Shown here: one piece after another, positions 50,715 through 60,163 of the stretch
Layout of the letters: every line of letters starts with the position of its first letter
Position numbering within the stretch: the stretch's first letter is position 1
From: JBOEGW01 sp050633625
GTDB taxonomy: Bacteria > Pseudomonadota > Alphaproteobacteria > Rhodobacterales > Rhodobacteraceae
Direction of reading: 5' to 3'
Assembly: GCA_050633625.1 (NCBI GenBank)
Contig: JBOEGW010000002.1
Location: forward strand, 5,763 to 69,762
Length of the DNA: 64,000 bases
Program-made: the position numbers and the translations under genes
The notes under the pieces: model-generated
What the model saw: only the letters and a program-made list of their open reading frames with translations
What the model was told of the DNA's origin: nothing
Database searches by the model: none

Positions 50715-51761
50715 TCACCCGTCCTCGATCTCCAGGCCTTGCTCTTTCATGGCCTCGAGCAGGGAGCGGCGCAGCGCGTCTCTGCCAAATGCCCGCAGAT
50801 CGTCGTTGAAATCGCCCATGTTCGGCACGAGATCACCACAGGCAATTCCAATAGATTCCAATTGGTTACGCAATCTCGTTGATGCGTTACGTCCAGCCTC
50901 GTCATTGTCGCGGGCGATCCAAATGCGCTTGATCCCCGGCGGCGGGATGAAGAGACCGAGATGGGTGGCGGTGAGACAGGAGGCGAGATCGAACTCGGGG
51001 AGGGCTGTGCCGACCGAGAGGGTATTCTCGAGACCTTCGCCAACGATGAGATCGCTGCGAGGTGAGCCGGACCAGAATCGGATGGCATGACCGTGCAGCT
51101 GCCCGAGGATCCGCTTCGGGCTCTCGATCTCGGTCAAACCGCCGGTGGAGGGGTCGAGATAGACCCTTGCGCATCCGGTGATCTGGCCGCGATTGTCGGT
51201 GATCTTCGCGAGCAGGGCAGGAGCCCTTTGCGGCAGATCAGGGTCGTCCTCGCCCGGCCGCAGGAAGACCCGCGGGTGATAGCGCAGGGCCGGGCCGAGC
51301 CGTGTGATCCCGCGCCCCTGCAGATAGGTGGCAGCCAAGGTGCCGAGAACCGGCTTGCCAGCGGCAAAGAGCTTCCGCGCCCGCGCAATGCGTTTGCTGG
51401 AGGCTGCCTCCGGGCGCTCAGCCTTTCGAGTAGAACGAGACTCGGCAGGGCAGGGGGCTTCGCCGAGAAAGGACTGGGCCTCCCTCAGCGTCTCCTTGAG
51501 CGTCACGGACCCAAGCCGTTCCTGCAGCAGGTCGATCAGGTCGCCATATTCACCCGTCGCGAAATCCTGCCAGGATCCGGCCTTGCGCCCACCTTGAGCT
51601 TGCAGACGGATGGCGAGGCTCTGGCCCTTTGCACCGGACGTGTCGCCAACCTGCCAATAATTGCCCTGCTTGCGCCCCTCGGGGAAATACCGGCGACAGA
51701 AACTCTCGGCTCGGTCTGCCAGATCGGCCGAGAGGTCTGCGATGCTGCGCCGCGCGCTCAT
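50715..51761 (-). CDS. Toprim/primase-like protein (DUF7146 type)
   Basis: A 348-residue protein. N-terminal section (AESFCRRYFPEGRKQGNYWQ; FATGEYGDLIDLLQERLG) resembles a plasmid primase/zinc-free CHC2-like region, and the C-terminal part is a Toprim fold: LIVGEGLENTLSVGTALP with the acidic residue and RIWIARDNDEAGRNAST with the D-x-D. It probably makes primers or processes the incoming strand after conjugation (inference). Its start overlaps the stop of the giant methylase-helicase gene (ATGA), so the two are co-translated. Confidence 0.8.
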   Translation of the reverse strand: MSARRSIADLSADLADRAESFCRRYFPEGRKQGNYWQVGDTSGAKGQSLAIRLQAQGGRKAGSWQDFATGEYGDLIDLLQERLGSVTLKETLREAQSFLGEAPCPAESRSTRKAERPEAASSKRIARARKLFAAGKPVLGTLAATYLQGRGITRLGPALRYHPRVFLRPGEDDPDLPQRAPALLAKITDNRGQITGCARVYLDPSTGGLTEIESPKRILGQLHGHAIRFWSGSPRSDLIVGEGLENTLSVGTALPEFDLASCLTATHLGLFIPPPGIKRIWIARDNDEAGRNASTRLRNQLESIGIACGDLVPNMGDFNDDLRAFGRDALRRSLLEAMKEQGLEIEDG

Positions 51762-54700
51762 ACGGCGGCATCCGCGGCGTTGGCGCCAACCGGATGTTCG
51801 GTGAGCACTCGAGCCAGAACCTCGGTGGCATCCACCGGGATAAACACCCGCGTCTTCCACTGGATCACCTCGGTGAAACAACCCATCGCTTTCAGACGGG
51901 GCAGGGCCGCGCCCGACGCGCCGATGAGCTCAAGTCTCGGCTGCCCCATGACCAACGACCGGCGCAACTGGTAGCCCCCGAGCAAGCTCAGGGCGGTTCT
52001 AGCCTCCATCACCGCAGCGAAGATCTCCTGCGGTGTCATCTCGATCTGACAATCGAGGCCGAGCCGCGCGTAGACATTGAGAAGCTGCTCCTGGCTGACC
52101 AGACGGCCGATGGCGCGTTCCCCATCCTCGGTCTGCAGGCGGTAGATGCGCATGTTGTCAGCGGGCAGCCGGTCCCAGATCGGCAGAAGGAGGCCGCAGA
52201 TCAGCGTGATCTTTGATGTCGTAAACTCCGGCACCGCCTCAACCTCGGCCTGCCAGAGCTGCTCGAACATCGCATCATCGATCTCCTCCCAATGCGATCT
52301 CGAGAACTCGGAAAGCGCGAGGATTTCTGTGGCCATGGGCCGCACCAGTTTCACCCGCAGGATCGGCATACCGTCCTCATCCATGAAGGCCGGCGCCTTC
52401 ACCATCAGGGCCGCGCGTTTGGAGGTCTTGTTCCAATAGAGCGTCGCGCCTTTGTTATCAGCGCAGATGGCTTTCACGCGGGGCAGGGTCAGCGGGTCGT
52501 TGCGATCCGTGCGCTCCACGGTCAGGGCGGTGGCCGTTGCCCCCGTCGCCTCATGCTCGAAAATCACTTTGCGATCAACAATCTTGAATTTTTCCGCGCG
52601 CAGGGTCTCTAGCCCGACATCGAGCGTTCCCGCCTGGCGCGCATCTTCGATGATGGCCGAGAGGAATCCGCCAAAAGCTTCGAAAATTGCGTCCTGCATT
52701 TCGATGTGGAGCGCGAGGCAGCGATTCAGGAACTGCTGGATTGGCGGCAGGGTTTCCTTCATCGTGCCGTCCGCCTCATCAAGCGTCAGACCGGTCATCT
52801 CCTGGAACCTGGCGTAGGAGCAGGCGTCAATTTTGCCTGCGCGCAGCTTGTAGAAGAACTGCCGCAGCGCTGCGCGCGCATAGGGGCTTTCGAGATTGTC
52901 CTCGGCGCGGAACATGTTCTGGCCGCCGGTCTCGCGTTGCCCCTTGGTAATCGCCCCGAGCGTGTCGAGGCGGCGGGCGATGGTGGAGAGAAACCGCTTC
53001 TCGCCTTTCACATTGGTCGCGACGGGTCGAAACAGCGGCGGTAGCGCCTGATTGGTGCGGTTGGTGCGCCCGAGCCCCTGGATCGCATTGTCGGCCTTCC
53101 AGCCGGGCTCAAGGAGGTAGTGCACCCGCAGGCGTTGGTTCTTGGCCCCGAGATCGGCGTGATAGCTGCGCCCTGTACCACCCGCATCGGAAAAGATCAG
53201 GATGCGCTTGGCATCATCCATGAAGGCTAGGGTTTCTCCAAGATTGGAGGAGGCGGGACGATTCTCGACCTTGAGCCGCCCCTCGCGCGTTTTCACGATG
53301 CGCCGTTTGCGCCCCGTGACCTCGGCGACCGCGTCGCCCCCGAAATGCCAGAGGATCTGGTCGAGCGCGCCTTGCACCGGGGCGAGGGCACCAAGATGCT
53401 CGACAAGCTCGTCCCGCCGCCACTCCGCCTCGCGGCAGATGATCGGGTTGCCGTCACGATCGAGGGCAGGGCGAGACCGCAGATCGCCATTCTCGTCGGT
53501 GTAAGGTTCGAAGAGCTGCGTCGGGAAGCTGTGCATCAGGTAGTCCATGATGTTCTCGCGCGGCGTAAAATCGACCTGCAGATCATCCCACTCCGAAGGC
53601 GGGATATCCTCGAGTCGCCGTTCCATCACCGCCTCGCTGGTCGAAACCACCTGGATCACTGCAGAATGCCCCGCCGCGAGGTCCGCCTCGATGGCGCGGA
53701 TCAGCGAGGGGCATTTCATGGCGGTGATGAGATGATTGAAGAAACGCTGCTTGTTGCTCTCGAAGGCCGAGCGCGCAGCGGATTTCGCCTGGGGGTTCAG
53801 CGTACCGGTCTCGGAGGAAATACCCGAGGCCTGAAGGGCGGCCTCCAAGTTGGTGTGGATGATCTGGTAGGCGTCGGCATAGCTGTCATAGATCGCGATC
53901 TGTGCGGGCGTCAGCTCATGCACCAGCATTTCGTATTCGACCCCGGCATAGGAGAGGGACCGCGCAAGATAAAGCCCGAGCGCCTTCAGATCGCGCGAGA
54001 TCATCTCCATGGCAGCAATGCCCCCGGCCTCCATCGCGGCAACGAACTCGGCCCGCGTCACGAAGGGGAAATCACCCGTGCCCCAGAGCCCGAGACGGGA
54101 GGCATAGGCGAGATTGCCGACCACCGTCGCGCCGGTGGCCGAAACGTAGAGCACCCGGGCATCGGGAACGGCATTTTGCAGCGCGAGGCCAGCAAGGCCT
54201 TGTTGGGATGCCTTCTTGTCGCCGCGGTCGGACTTTTCGCCGGCGGCATTCGCCATGGCGTGGCTTTCGTCGAAAGCGATGACCCCGTTGAACCCCTCGC
54301 CAAGCCAGGACGTCACCTGATCGAGGCGGGAGGCTTTCCCGTCGCGTTCAGCAGAACGCAGGGTGGCATAGGTGACGAAGAGGATGCCCTCTGGGAGACG
54401 GATATCGCTCCCCTGGCGGAATTTCGAGAGCGGCACGATATCGCTTTCACGCCCCCCAAGCGCCATCCAGTCGCGTCGCGCATCCTCGATGAGCTTGTCG
54501 CTCTTCGAGACCCAGACCGCCCGTCGGCGTCCCTTCAGCCAGTTGTCGAGGATGATGCCCGCGACCTGCCGCCCCTTGCCGCAGCCGGTGCCATCACCCA
54601 GGAACCAGCCCTTGCGCAGACGGAAGGCACCGTTGTCGCCCTCAGACGCGGCCATCACCTGGCCTTCGATTTCGCCGCGCTTGAACCAGCCCTTCAGGTG

Positions 54701-56155
54701 CGTCTCGTGGGCATTGCCCGCATAAATGACGCTTTCGAACTGCGGCGCTGAGAGGAGGCCGTCGGCGATGAGGGACTGGGGCAGGACGGGGCGGTAAGTC
54801 GGGACGGGCGGCGGCACCGAGGCCATGGCGGCGGATTGCACGAGCGCTGTCGGATGCTCCGCCGCGCCGTCGATCCGGATCGCCTGAAGGTCATAGGCCT
54901 CGTAGACCGTGTCCTGCAGCGCGCCGTCGGGTTCGCTCCAGGCTTTCGGCAGGTAGTCGAGTGGGGCCGTCTCGATGTCGTCAAAGGGATGTTTCGCGCG
55001 TTCCTCGGCAAGGGCACGGGTTTCCTTGCGCGCTGCGTTGCGTAGAGCGTGCAAGTTGGTGCGGATCGGGCGGGGCGGTGCCGAAAGGGCCGATGTGGTG
55101 GGGCAGGGCGGGGGGCTGCGGCGCTCCGGGCAATGGGTGATCACTGCGGTGAGAAGATCACCCGTGGTCGCGCAGATCGGATGATAGGCCGCCTCGATGT
55201 CGACCAGCTCGGCCTCGCGTTCGCCCGCCGCGCGCTTGTCGATCACCGTCAGCCGCGTGTCGATCGTGGTGCCGTGCCGCGCGAAGACCTTGCCGTCGAT
55301 CGCGGCGGAAAACACAACGTCAGCGCTCTGCCCGATCCGCTGAAACGTCGACTGGAAACTCTTCGTGGAGGGGCGAAAACTCTCGCCAGTGATGACGACG
55401 AGACGCCCGCCGGGCACGAGACGCGCCAAGGCGGAGAGAACATGCTGGCTGGTGGCCTGCCGGAACTTGCCCTCGACATGGTTGGCCGCAGAAAACGGCG
55501 GGTTCATCACAATAACCAAGGGCGTGATTGACCGATCCAAACGGTCGTCGATCGAGGCGGCATCGTGTTCCGAGACTGCAGCGTCGGAGAATAGCTGCTC
55601 CAGCAACGCGCGGCGCGTCTCCGCGAGCTCGTTCAGCGCCAGGCGAGCGCCTGCGATCCGGGCGAAGATCGCCAGCATGCCGGTGCCCGCCGACGGCTCG
55701 AGCACGAGGTCGTCGTCCCGAAAGCCCGTCGCCTGTGCGACGATGGCCGCAAGGGGCAGAGGGGTCGAGAATTGTTGCAAGCGCACGCTGTCTTCCGAGC
55801 GACGTGTGTGTGACGGGGCCAGAGCTGCGAGACGCTCGATCATGGTGAGGAAAGTTTGCGGAGAGGTTGCCTGCCGCTGCATCAGCGCGCCGTAGCGCGC
55901 GAGCATCAGGATCTGGGCCACCTCGGCGGCCTCATAGGCGTCCTTCCAGACCCAGGCACCACTCGTGTCGCTTGCGCCGAAAGCATCCTCCATCGCGGCG
56001 CGCAGGGCAGCGGCGTCGATGGACCTGCCTGCCTCTAACAAGGGGACGAGGGTTCTTGCAGCATGGATCAGGTTTTGGGCGAAGCGCGAGGCTTCCGGGC
56101 GGGCAGGGGCCTCGGCCTCGGGCGCAAGAGGGACGGAATGGGGGTGAGCGTTCAT
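51758..56155 (-). CDS. Giant methyltransferase plus strawberry-notch-type helicase
   Basis: A 1465-residue protein. Residues 100-330 form an N6-adenine-type methyltransferase (LEPSAGTGMLAIF at about 154 and NPPF at about 218). Residues 470-1100 form an SF2 helicase of the strawberry-notch type: GDGTGCGKGRQ (about 520-529), AFDESHAMANA (about 629), and the C-terminal block GTGRSYHADLG and GLGRTNRTNQ. The rest is a helical C-terminal domain. Such proteins are common on large alphaproteobacterial plasmids, with unknown role; anti-restriction or plasmid maintenance have been proposed. GGAGACTGCC precedes ATG 56155. It leads an operon with the Toprim gene. Confidence 0.9.
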   Translation of the reverse strand: MNAHPHSVPLAPEAEAPARPEASRFAQNLIHAARTLVPLLEAGRSIDAAALRAAMEDAFGASDTSGAWVWKDAYEAAEVAQILMLARYGALMQRQATSPQTFLTMIERLAALAPSHTRRSEDSVRLQQFSTPLPLAAIVAQATGFRDDDLVLEPSAGTGMLAIFARIAGARLALNELAETRRALLEQLFSDAAVSEHDAASIDDRLDRSITPLVIVMNPPFSAANHVEGKFRQATSQHVLSALARLVPGGRLVVITGESFRPSTKSFQSTFQRIGQSADVVFSAAIDGKVFARHGTTIDTRLTVIDKRAAGEREAELVDIEAAYHPICATTGDLLTAVITHCPERRSPPPCPTTSALSAPPRPIRTNLHALRNAARKETRALAEERAKHPFDDIETAPLDYLPKAWSEPDGALQDTVYEAYDLQAIRIDGAAEHPTALVQSAAMASVPPPVPTYRPVLPQSLIADGLLSAPQFESVIYAGNAHETHLKGWFKRGEIEGQVMAASEGDNGAFRLRKGWFLGDGTGCGKGRQVAGIILDNWLKGRRRAVWVSKSDKLIEDARRDWMALGGRESDIVPLSKFRQGSDIRLPEGILFVTYATLRSAERDGKASRLDQVTSWLGEGFNGVIAFDESHAMANAAGEKSDRGDKKASQQGLAGLALQNAVPDARVLYVSATGATVVGNLAYASRLGLWGTGDFPFVTRAEFVAAMEAGGIAAMEMISRDLKALGLYLARSLSYAGVEYEMLVHELTPAQIAIYDSYADAYQIIHTNLEAALQASGISSETGTLNPQAKSAARSAFESNKQRFFNHLITAMKCPSLIRAIEADLAAGHSAVIQVVSTSEAVMERRLEDIPPSEWDDLQVDFTPRENIMDYLMHSFPTQLFEPYTDENGDLRSRPALDRDGNPIICREAEWRRDELVEHLGALAPVQGALDQILWHFGGDAVAEVTGRKRRIVKTREGRLKVENRPASSNLGETLAFMDDAKRILIFSDAGGTGRSYHADLGAKNQRLRVHYLLEPGWKADNAIQGLGRTNRTNQALPPLFRPVATNVKGEKRFLSTIARRLDTLGAITKGQRETGGQNMFRAEDNLESPYARAALRQFFYKLRAGKIDACSYARFQEMTGLTLDEADGTMKETLPPIQQFLNRCLALHIEMQDAIFEAFGGFLSAIIEDARQAGTLDVGLETLRAEKFKIVDRKVIFEHEATGATATALTVERTDRNDPLTLPRVKAICADNKGATLYWNKTSKRAALMVKAPAFMDEDGMPILRVKLVRPMATEILALSEFSRSHWEEIDDAMFEQLWQAEVEAVPEFTTSKITLICGLLLPIWDRLPADNMRIYRLQTEDGERAIGRLVSQEQLLNVYARLGLDCQIEMTPQEIFAAVMEARTALSLLGGYQLRRSLVMGQPRLELIGASGAALPRLKAMGCFTEVIQWKTRVFIPVDATEVLARVLTEHPVGANAADAAV

Positions 56156-56431
56156 CGGCAGTCTCCGGGTTTGAGGGTTTTCCCCAAGCCCGCGCGCACT
56201 CTCTCACCCGGGAGGGGTCACCCCTCCCGCCCTGTCTCTCCCTCTTCTCGGCTGGTTTTTTGCGGCGGCAATAGCACCGCCGATCGGCAGACCGGACATA
56301 GCCAACAGTAATGTTGAACGGTGGCTATGCGGGACAGAGCTGCCGCCCAACTTCTCAAAGCCAAAGACTGCTTTTCCGAAGGAATCTGGTGGGCTAGGCT
56401 TGCGTAATCGTAACATCGAAGAGGCGGCAAG

Positions 56432-57508
56432 ATGGCACATCACCAACGACCCTTGGTCTATGTTGCTCTAACGCTGGTGTTGGGCCTTTTCCCCTATGTC
56501 GGTTGGGCTCAAAGCATGGAAGAGCGACTTAGCGCTGCGATGAAAGCAAATGAGATTGTAGGTCTCCATAGCACCGTAGTTATGTTGGATGGCGATAGGA
56601 TTGCCGAAGCCTACTTCCAGGGCGAAGATGAGCGATGGGGAACACCGATTGGGTCAATCGACCACGGCCCGCAGACATTGCATGATCTACGCTCAGTGAC
56701 GAAGTCAGTCGTCGGCCTACTCTACGGCATCGCCTTGTCGGAGGGTGCTGTGCCATCACTCGATACGCCATTGCTGGACCTATTCCCCGAGTACGCAGAT
56801 TTGCGCGACGGAACGAAACGAGATGAAATTACTGTAGAACATGCGCTCACGATGCAGATGGGCACGGAATGGGATGAAAGCCTGCCATACACCGATCCGC
56901 GCAACAGCGAAATCGCTATGGAGCTTGCCGAAGACCGTTGTCGCTTTGTTTTAGGCCGTCCGATGGTGACCGAACCGGGAACGATCTGGACCTACAATGG
57001 CGGCGCCGTCGCTTTGATCGCGAAGTTGATTGCCGATGGCACTGGACAAGAGATTGACACGTTTGCCAGAACCCGTCTCCTTGATCCTCTCGGCATTGAA
57101 ACCTTCGAATGGGTGCGCGGCGCTGATGGTGTCCCTTCTGCAGCGTCTGGATTGAGACTGACAGCGCGCGACCTCGCAAAGATCGGAAAGATGATTGCCC
57201 AAAACGGTTCCTACAATGGCCAGGAAATTGTTCCTCCGTCCTGGCTGGAAGCGTCATTTCGCACGGCGGCAACCATCCAGGAAGGGTTTGACTACGGGTT
57301 CCTGTGGTATCTGACCAAAGGCCCCGGCGGTGACCCCATCCTGATTGCCGTTGGCAACGGAGGTCAGCGGCTCACTGTGCAGCCGAATGCAGGATTTGTC
57401 GTCGCGACCTTTGCAGGGAATTACAACGATCCGAATGCTTGGCAGACACCTGTCCGCGTTCTGCTGGATTTTGCAATCCCAGAAGTCGGCAGGTACCGCC
57501 AGCAATGA
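56432..57508 (+). CDS. Exported serine hydrolase (beta-lactamase-related)
   Basis: A 358-residue protein with a signal peptide (LVLGLFPYVGWAQS). The S-x-x-K motif is SVTK (about residue 89), the Y-x-N motif YNGGAV (about 189), and the final block has GNGGQRL replacing KTG. It belongs to the class C/EstB serine hydrolase group; substrate unknown. It is the only + strand gene in a - strand plasmid block, so it is probably a later insertion. It converges on the gene at 57573. Confidence 0.85.
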   Translation: MAHHQRPLVYVALTLVLGLFPYVGWAQSMEERLSAAMKANEIVGLHSTVVMLDGDRIAEAYFQGEDERWGTPIGSIDHGPQTLHDLRSVTKSVVGLLYGIALSEGAVPSLDTPLLDLFPEYADLRDGTKRDEITVEHALTMQMGTEWDESLPYTDPRNSEIAMELAEDRCRFVLGRPMVTEPGTIWTYNGGAVALIAKLIADGTGQEIDTFARTRLLDPLGIETFEWVRGADGVPSAASGLRLTARDLAKIGKMIAQNGSYNGQEIVPPSWLEASFRTAATIQEGFDYGFLWYLTKGPGGDPILIAVGNGGQRLTVQPNAGFVVATFAGNYNDPNAWQTPVRVLLDFAIPEVGRYRQQ

Positions 57509-57572
57509 CCGTGAAGCTCTGCTAAGGCGAAAGCAGACATCGGTTCATACCGCAGCATTCGTCACTTCGGGC

Positions 57573-58199
57573 TCACAGTGTGAGTTTGCTGCGGTTTTCT
57601 TGAACGTCAGCTCTTGCGGATGTTACAACCGCATTCCGCGCCTCCGGTAAGCAATGCGATTCATAGTCGCTGAAGAAGCCCCAACAGGCGTCGATCTCCT
57701 CGCCGTCCTGCTCGATGACATAGCCATAGACCCGGCCGCCGAGATAGGCGTCGTAACTGACGATTTCGCCGCGCAGGATGTCGGCTGCCTTTTCGCGCAA
57801 CGCCTTGGTGACGCGTTTCACGCCGAACTCTTCCCGGACCGCTTCGAGCGTCACGTAGACAAAACCGACCTGGCCGGAATCCCAAGGGCAGTGAAACCCG
57901 ATAGTGTTCATCGCGAGGCCGGAATGGTCATAGAGAAAGACGGGCAGTAGGATCACCTTGCGCTCGGCGCGGTCGCGCAGCTGGTCCATCGAGAGGTCGC
58001 TCTGATCCGAGACGCCCGAAAGATCGCGCAGGAACGCCTCAGGGCTGTCGTTCTGATGGCTGTCACCCAGCCGATAGCGCCGGTGCCAGCAGATCAGCGT
58101 ACCGAGGTTGGACCATTCACGCGGGCTCTCAGAATCGGGGTCATGGTAGATCTTGATCGTGTGGCCTTGGTAGGCCTCCTCATAGACGGGATCTTGCAT
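57573..58199 (-). CDS. Hypothetical plasmid protein
   Basis: A 208-residue soluble protein, no named family recognised. Features: an N-terminal block with WHRRYRLGDSHQND, a middle ILLPVFLYDHSGLAMNT that reads as a conserved core, and a C-terminal SYDAYLGGRVYGYVIEQD with a beta pattern. Two motifs (FHCPWDSGQVGFVYV and ACWGFFSDYESHCLPEARN) look conserved, with Cys, His and Asp residues. It resembles conserved hypothetical proteins of alphaproteobacterial plasmid leading regions. Last gene of the small-gene block. Confidence 0.65.
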   Translation of the reverse strand: MQDPVYEEAYQGHTIKIYHDPDSESPREWSNLGTLICWHRRYRLGDSHQNDSPEAFLRDLSGVSDQSDLSMDQLRDRAERKVILLPVFLYDHSGLAMNTIGFHCPWDSGQVGFVYVTLEAVREEFGVKRVTKALREKAADILRGEIVSYDAYLGGRVYGYVIEQDGEEIDACWGFFSDYESHCLPEARNAVVTSARADVQENRSKLTL

Positions 58200-58226
58200 G
58201 TCAATGTCCTTTCTTGAAACGCAATT

Positions 58227-58259
58227 GACCCGCCGAGCCGGATGTGGCGCGAGCGGGTC
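58227..58259 (-). terminator. Hairpin between two small plasmid genes
   Basis: GACCCGC (58227-58233) pairs with GCGGGTC (58253-58259), with further G/C pairing inside. It lies between the genes at 58305 and 58199 on the - strand. Weak terminator or RNA-stability element. Confidence 0.35.
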
Positions 58260-58304
58260 GATCTGGACTTGGTCAAGTAGCAGGTGAGTTTGCCGTCGGA
58301 CGTG

Positions 58305-58781
58305 TCAGGCCGCAGCGCGGTTCTGACGATGCTGGACGTGCTCGACAGAGACCTTGAGAAGCCAGTCTTCGAAACCGAGAACGGTCTGGTGATTGGAGAC
58401 CGCCTCGATCCAGACCGCACGCGGATCGCCAACAATCTGCGGCGGGTCGTGGTCGATCCGGCCATTGGCCATCCACGGTTCCGGCTGAATGCGGACAAGC
58501 CAGTCCGCCAGCGAGGGAATACGCCCTTGGCAATCCTCGCGCACATGCTGCTCGCCGATCCAGCGGATGGGAACGACCCGGCCCGCGCTGTTGATCAGGC
58601 TGCGACCGCAGTGACGTTCAGCATCATAGATCCCAACGGTGTGATGTTTTTGGGCTCTGTGGACGAATAGGCCCAAGTGCTCTTTTGATGAGTCAAACCA
58701 GTCATGCACGAACTGATAGTCGTCCGGAACGCCGCCGAACTTTCGGGCCGAACTCTCGGCGTGATGGAGGGGATGTGCCAT
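58305..58781 (-). CDS. Hypothetical protein (DUF6915-like)
   Basis: A 158-residue protein starting MAHPLHHAESSARKFGG. Histidine-rich, with HDWFDSSKEHLGLFVHRAQK, RHCGRSLINSAGRVVPIRWI and GEQHVREDCQGRIPSLADWL, a pattern I associate with a plasmid family annotated DUF6915; treat the name as tentative. ATG 58781 is only one base after the stop of the DUF6878-like gene at 58783, so both are on one transcript. Confidence 0.65.
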   Translation of the reverse strand: MAHPLHHAESSARKFGGVPDDYQFVHDWFDSSKEHLGLFVHRAQKHHTVGIYDAERHCGRSLINSAGRVVPIRWIGEQHVREDCQGRIPSLADWLVRIQPEPWMANGRIDHDPPQIVGDPRAVWIEAVSNHQTVLGFEDWLLKVSVEHVQHRQNRAAA

Positions 58782-58782
58782 C

Positions 58783-59166
58783 TCAGAGCCCCTCGTGTTC
58801 GGTGGTGTTGGTCTCGATATAGCGGTTCGAGTGGCTGACATCGATCTGGTCCGCCTGAATCGCCCAGGTCAGCTCGCCATAGCCGCCCTCGTTGTTCTCA
58901 AAGCCGGGGCTCAGCGCATAGGCGAAATCCCAGCCGAAATCTTCGATCCGTCGTCGCAGGTCTTCTGTCAGGGTGATCGTATCCGGGTTCACGACGACAT
59001 CCTCGACATTGCCGGAATCGCCGTAGCCTTCATATTGCACCTCGATGTTCGTCACGCCGAGGGTGCGCAGTTCGGAAAGAAGCGTCGCGCGGGTTTCTAC
59101 CCGCTGTTCGGCAGCACGCCTCTGGGATTCGAGTATCTGCGCGTAGAAATCAGTCTCTTGTGTCAT
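58783..59166 (-). CDS. Hypothetical protein (DUF6878-like)
   Basis: A 127-residue acidic protein starting MTQETDFYAQILESQRRAAE, with a helical first third and a beta-rich remainder (VTNIEVQYEGYGDSGNVEDV). Tentatively the DUF6878 plasmid family. ATG 59166 is preceded by CAAAGGATCAAAGAC. It is followed directly by the 58305 gene. Confidence 0.65.
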   Translation of the reverse strand: MTQETDFYAQILESQRRAAEQRVETRATLLSELRTLGVTNIEVQYEGYGDSGNVEDVVVNPDTITLTEDLRRRIEDFGWDFAYALSPGFENNEGGYGELTWAIQADQIDVSHSNRYIETNTTEHEGL

Positions 59167-59243
59167 GTCTTTGATCCTTTGGAATTGAGGAAATGGGAGG
59201 GCGACCATTACGCGGGGTCGCCCAGGAAGTTTCCTGCGGGGCT

Positions 59244-59540
59244 TCAGGCCGCAGCGTCGCCGCGGTCTTCAGCCGTCCGATCTACCAGGTTGAAATAGAG
59301 GTTCTCGGTCGCGCGCTTGAACCCCGGCGGTTTGCGCGGGGCGAGACAACGCACCGAAGCGCTGCAGCTCTCGCCGTGCTCCATTGCGAACTGCGTCACC
59401 TTGTCGATCAGGTCATCCATTCCCGCGGCCTGGATGCGCTTTTCGGGGTAGCTCGCCATCATCTGGAACTGAGTGACAACGAAGGCGCCATCGCGATGCG
59501 CGGGATAGAGGGTAATCTGGTAGTCGAGTGTCTTGGCCAT
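59244..59540 (-). CDS. Hypothetical protein, small
   Basis: A 98-residue protein (MAKTLDYQITLYPAHRDGAF) with a beta-rich first half and a helix (AAGMDDLIDKVTQFAMEHGE). No family recognised. GGAGACCAGAG lies just before ATG 59540. It sits between two other small genes of the same strand. Confidence 0.6.
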   Translation of the reverse strand: MAKTLDYQITLYPAHRDGAFVVTQFQMMASYPEKRIQAAGMDDLIDKVTQFAMEHGESCSASVRCLAPRKPPGFKRATENLYFNLVDRTAEDRGDAAA

Positions 59541-59603
59541 CTCTGGTCTCCTGTGGCGGGCCGGACGCGGGTATCGCGCCCTTTGGAACCCGCCAGCCTG
59601 AAA

Positions 59604-59630
59604 GGACCGCCCTTTGTGCAAGGGCGGTCC
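59604..59630 (-). terminator. Strong hairpin between small genes
   Basis: Perfect 11-bp stem GGACCGCCCTT / AAGGGCGGTCC with a 5-base loop, followed on the - strand by TTTC. Located between the DUF3768 gene (ending 59657) and the gene starting at 59540. A related hairpin is at 60101-60127. Confidence 0.65.
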
Positions 59631-59656
59631 GGGGCGGTGACTAGGGATGGGGGGCG

Positions 59657-60037
59657 TCAGTATTCCGACGGCAGCAGCAGGGTCAGGACCCGACGCGTTT
59701 GCGCAGGGTCAGAGGGCTCGGGGGAGCCGTATTGGTAGTCGACATCGTACAGGTCGAGTTTGAACCAGACCGTCGTGTCCTCAAGCTCAATGACACCCAT
59801 CTCGTGCCAGCCATGGGGGTCGCTGTCGGCAATGAAGGTGTCGAAAGCGGCGACGCGGCGGGTGAGTTCCAGCTGCACATCGAGCCCAAGCGCCGCGACG
59901 CCGCGTGTCATTACGAACTGGCCCTGCGGGGCATCGGCAACTGGGGCATTGCCAAGGATGGTACGGCGAAAGGCGTCATTCTGCGCAGCGATAAGTGCGG
60001 CTTCCTGAACGGGGTCGAGGTCGAGTGTGGTGGTCAT
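59657..60037 (-). CDS. DUF3768 family protein
   Basis: A 126-residue protein of the DUF3768 family, recognised by IAAQNDAFRRTILG near the start, VMTRGVAAL, and the WHEMGVIELEDTTVWFKLDL/YD block, all typical. Small plasmid-encoded protein of unknown function, common next to ParB-like genes in Rhodobacteraceae. ATG 60037 is the only start with a ribosome site (GGAGAATTCC upstream). Confidence 0.82.
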   Translation of the reverse strand: MTTTLDLDPVQEAALIAAQNDAFRRTILGNAPVADAPQGQFVMTRGVAALGLDVQLELTRRVAAFDTFIADSDPHGWHEMGVIELEDTTVWFKLDLYDVDYQYGSPEPSDPAQTRRVLTLLLPSEY

Positions 60038-60100
60038 AGGAATTCTCCGGGACGGGCCAGCTGATCCGTTATCGGCTGTGGTCAACCCGCCAGCCGGAAA

Positions 60101-60127
60101 GGGCCGCCCTCGATGTGAGGACGGCCC
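60101..60127 (-). terminator. Strong hairpin upstream of the DUF3768 gene
   Basis: GGGCCGCCCTC / GAGGACGGCCC with one mismatch and a 5-base loop, plus TTTCC on the - strand. It follows the ParB-like gene and resembles the hairpin at 59604 including the preceding CCCGCCAGCC block. Confidence 0.6.
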
Positions 60128-60163
60128 AGAGATCATGTCAGGTTCAGGTCGGTGGTCGCTTCG

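Noticed and set aside
53345..54751. 468-codon + strand frame over the methylase-helicase
   Set aside because: Antisense to a conserved helicase core; no independent evidence for a gene.
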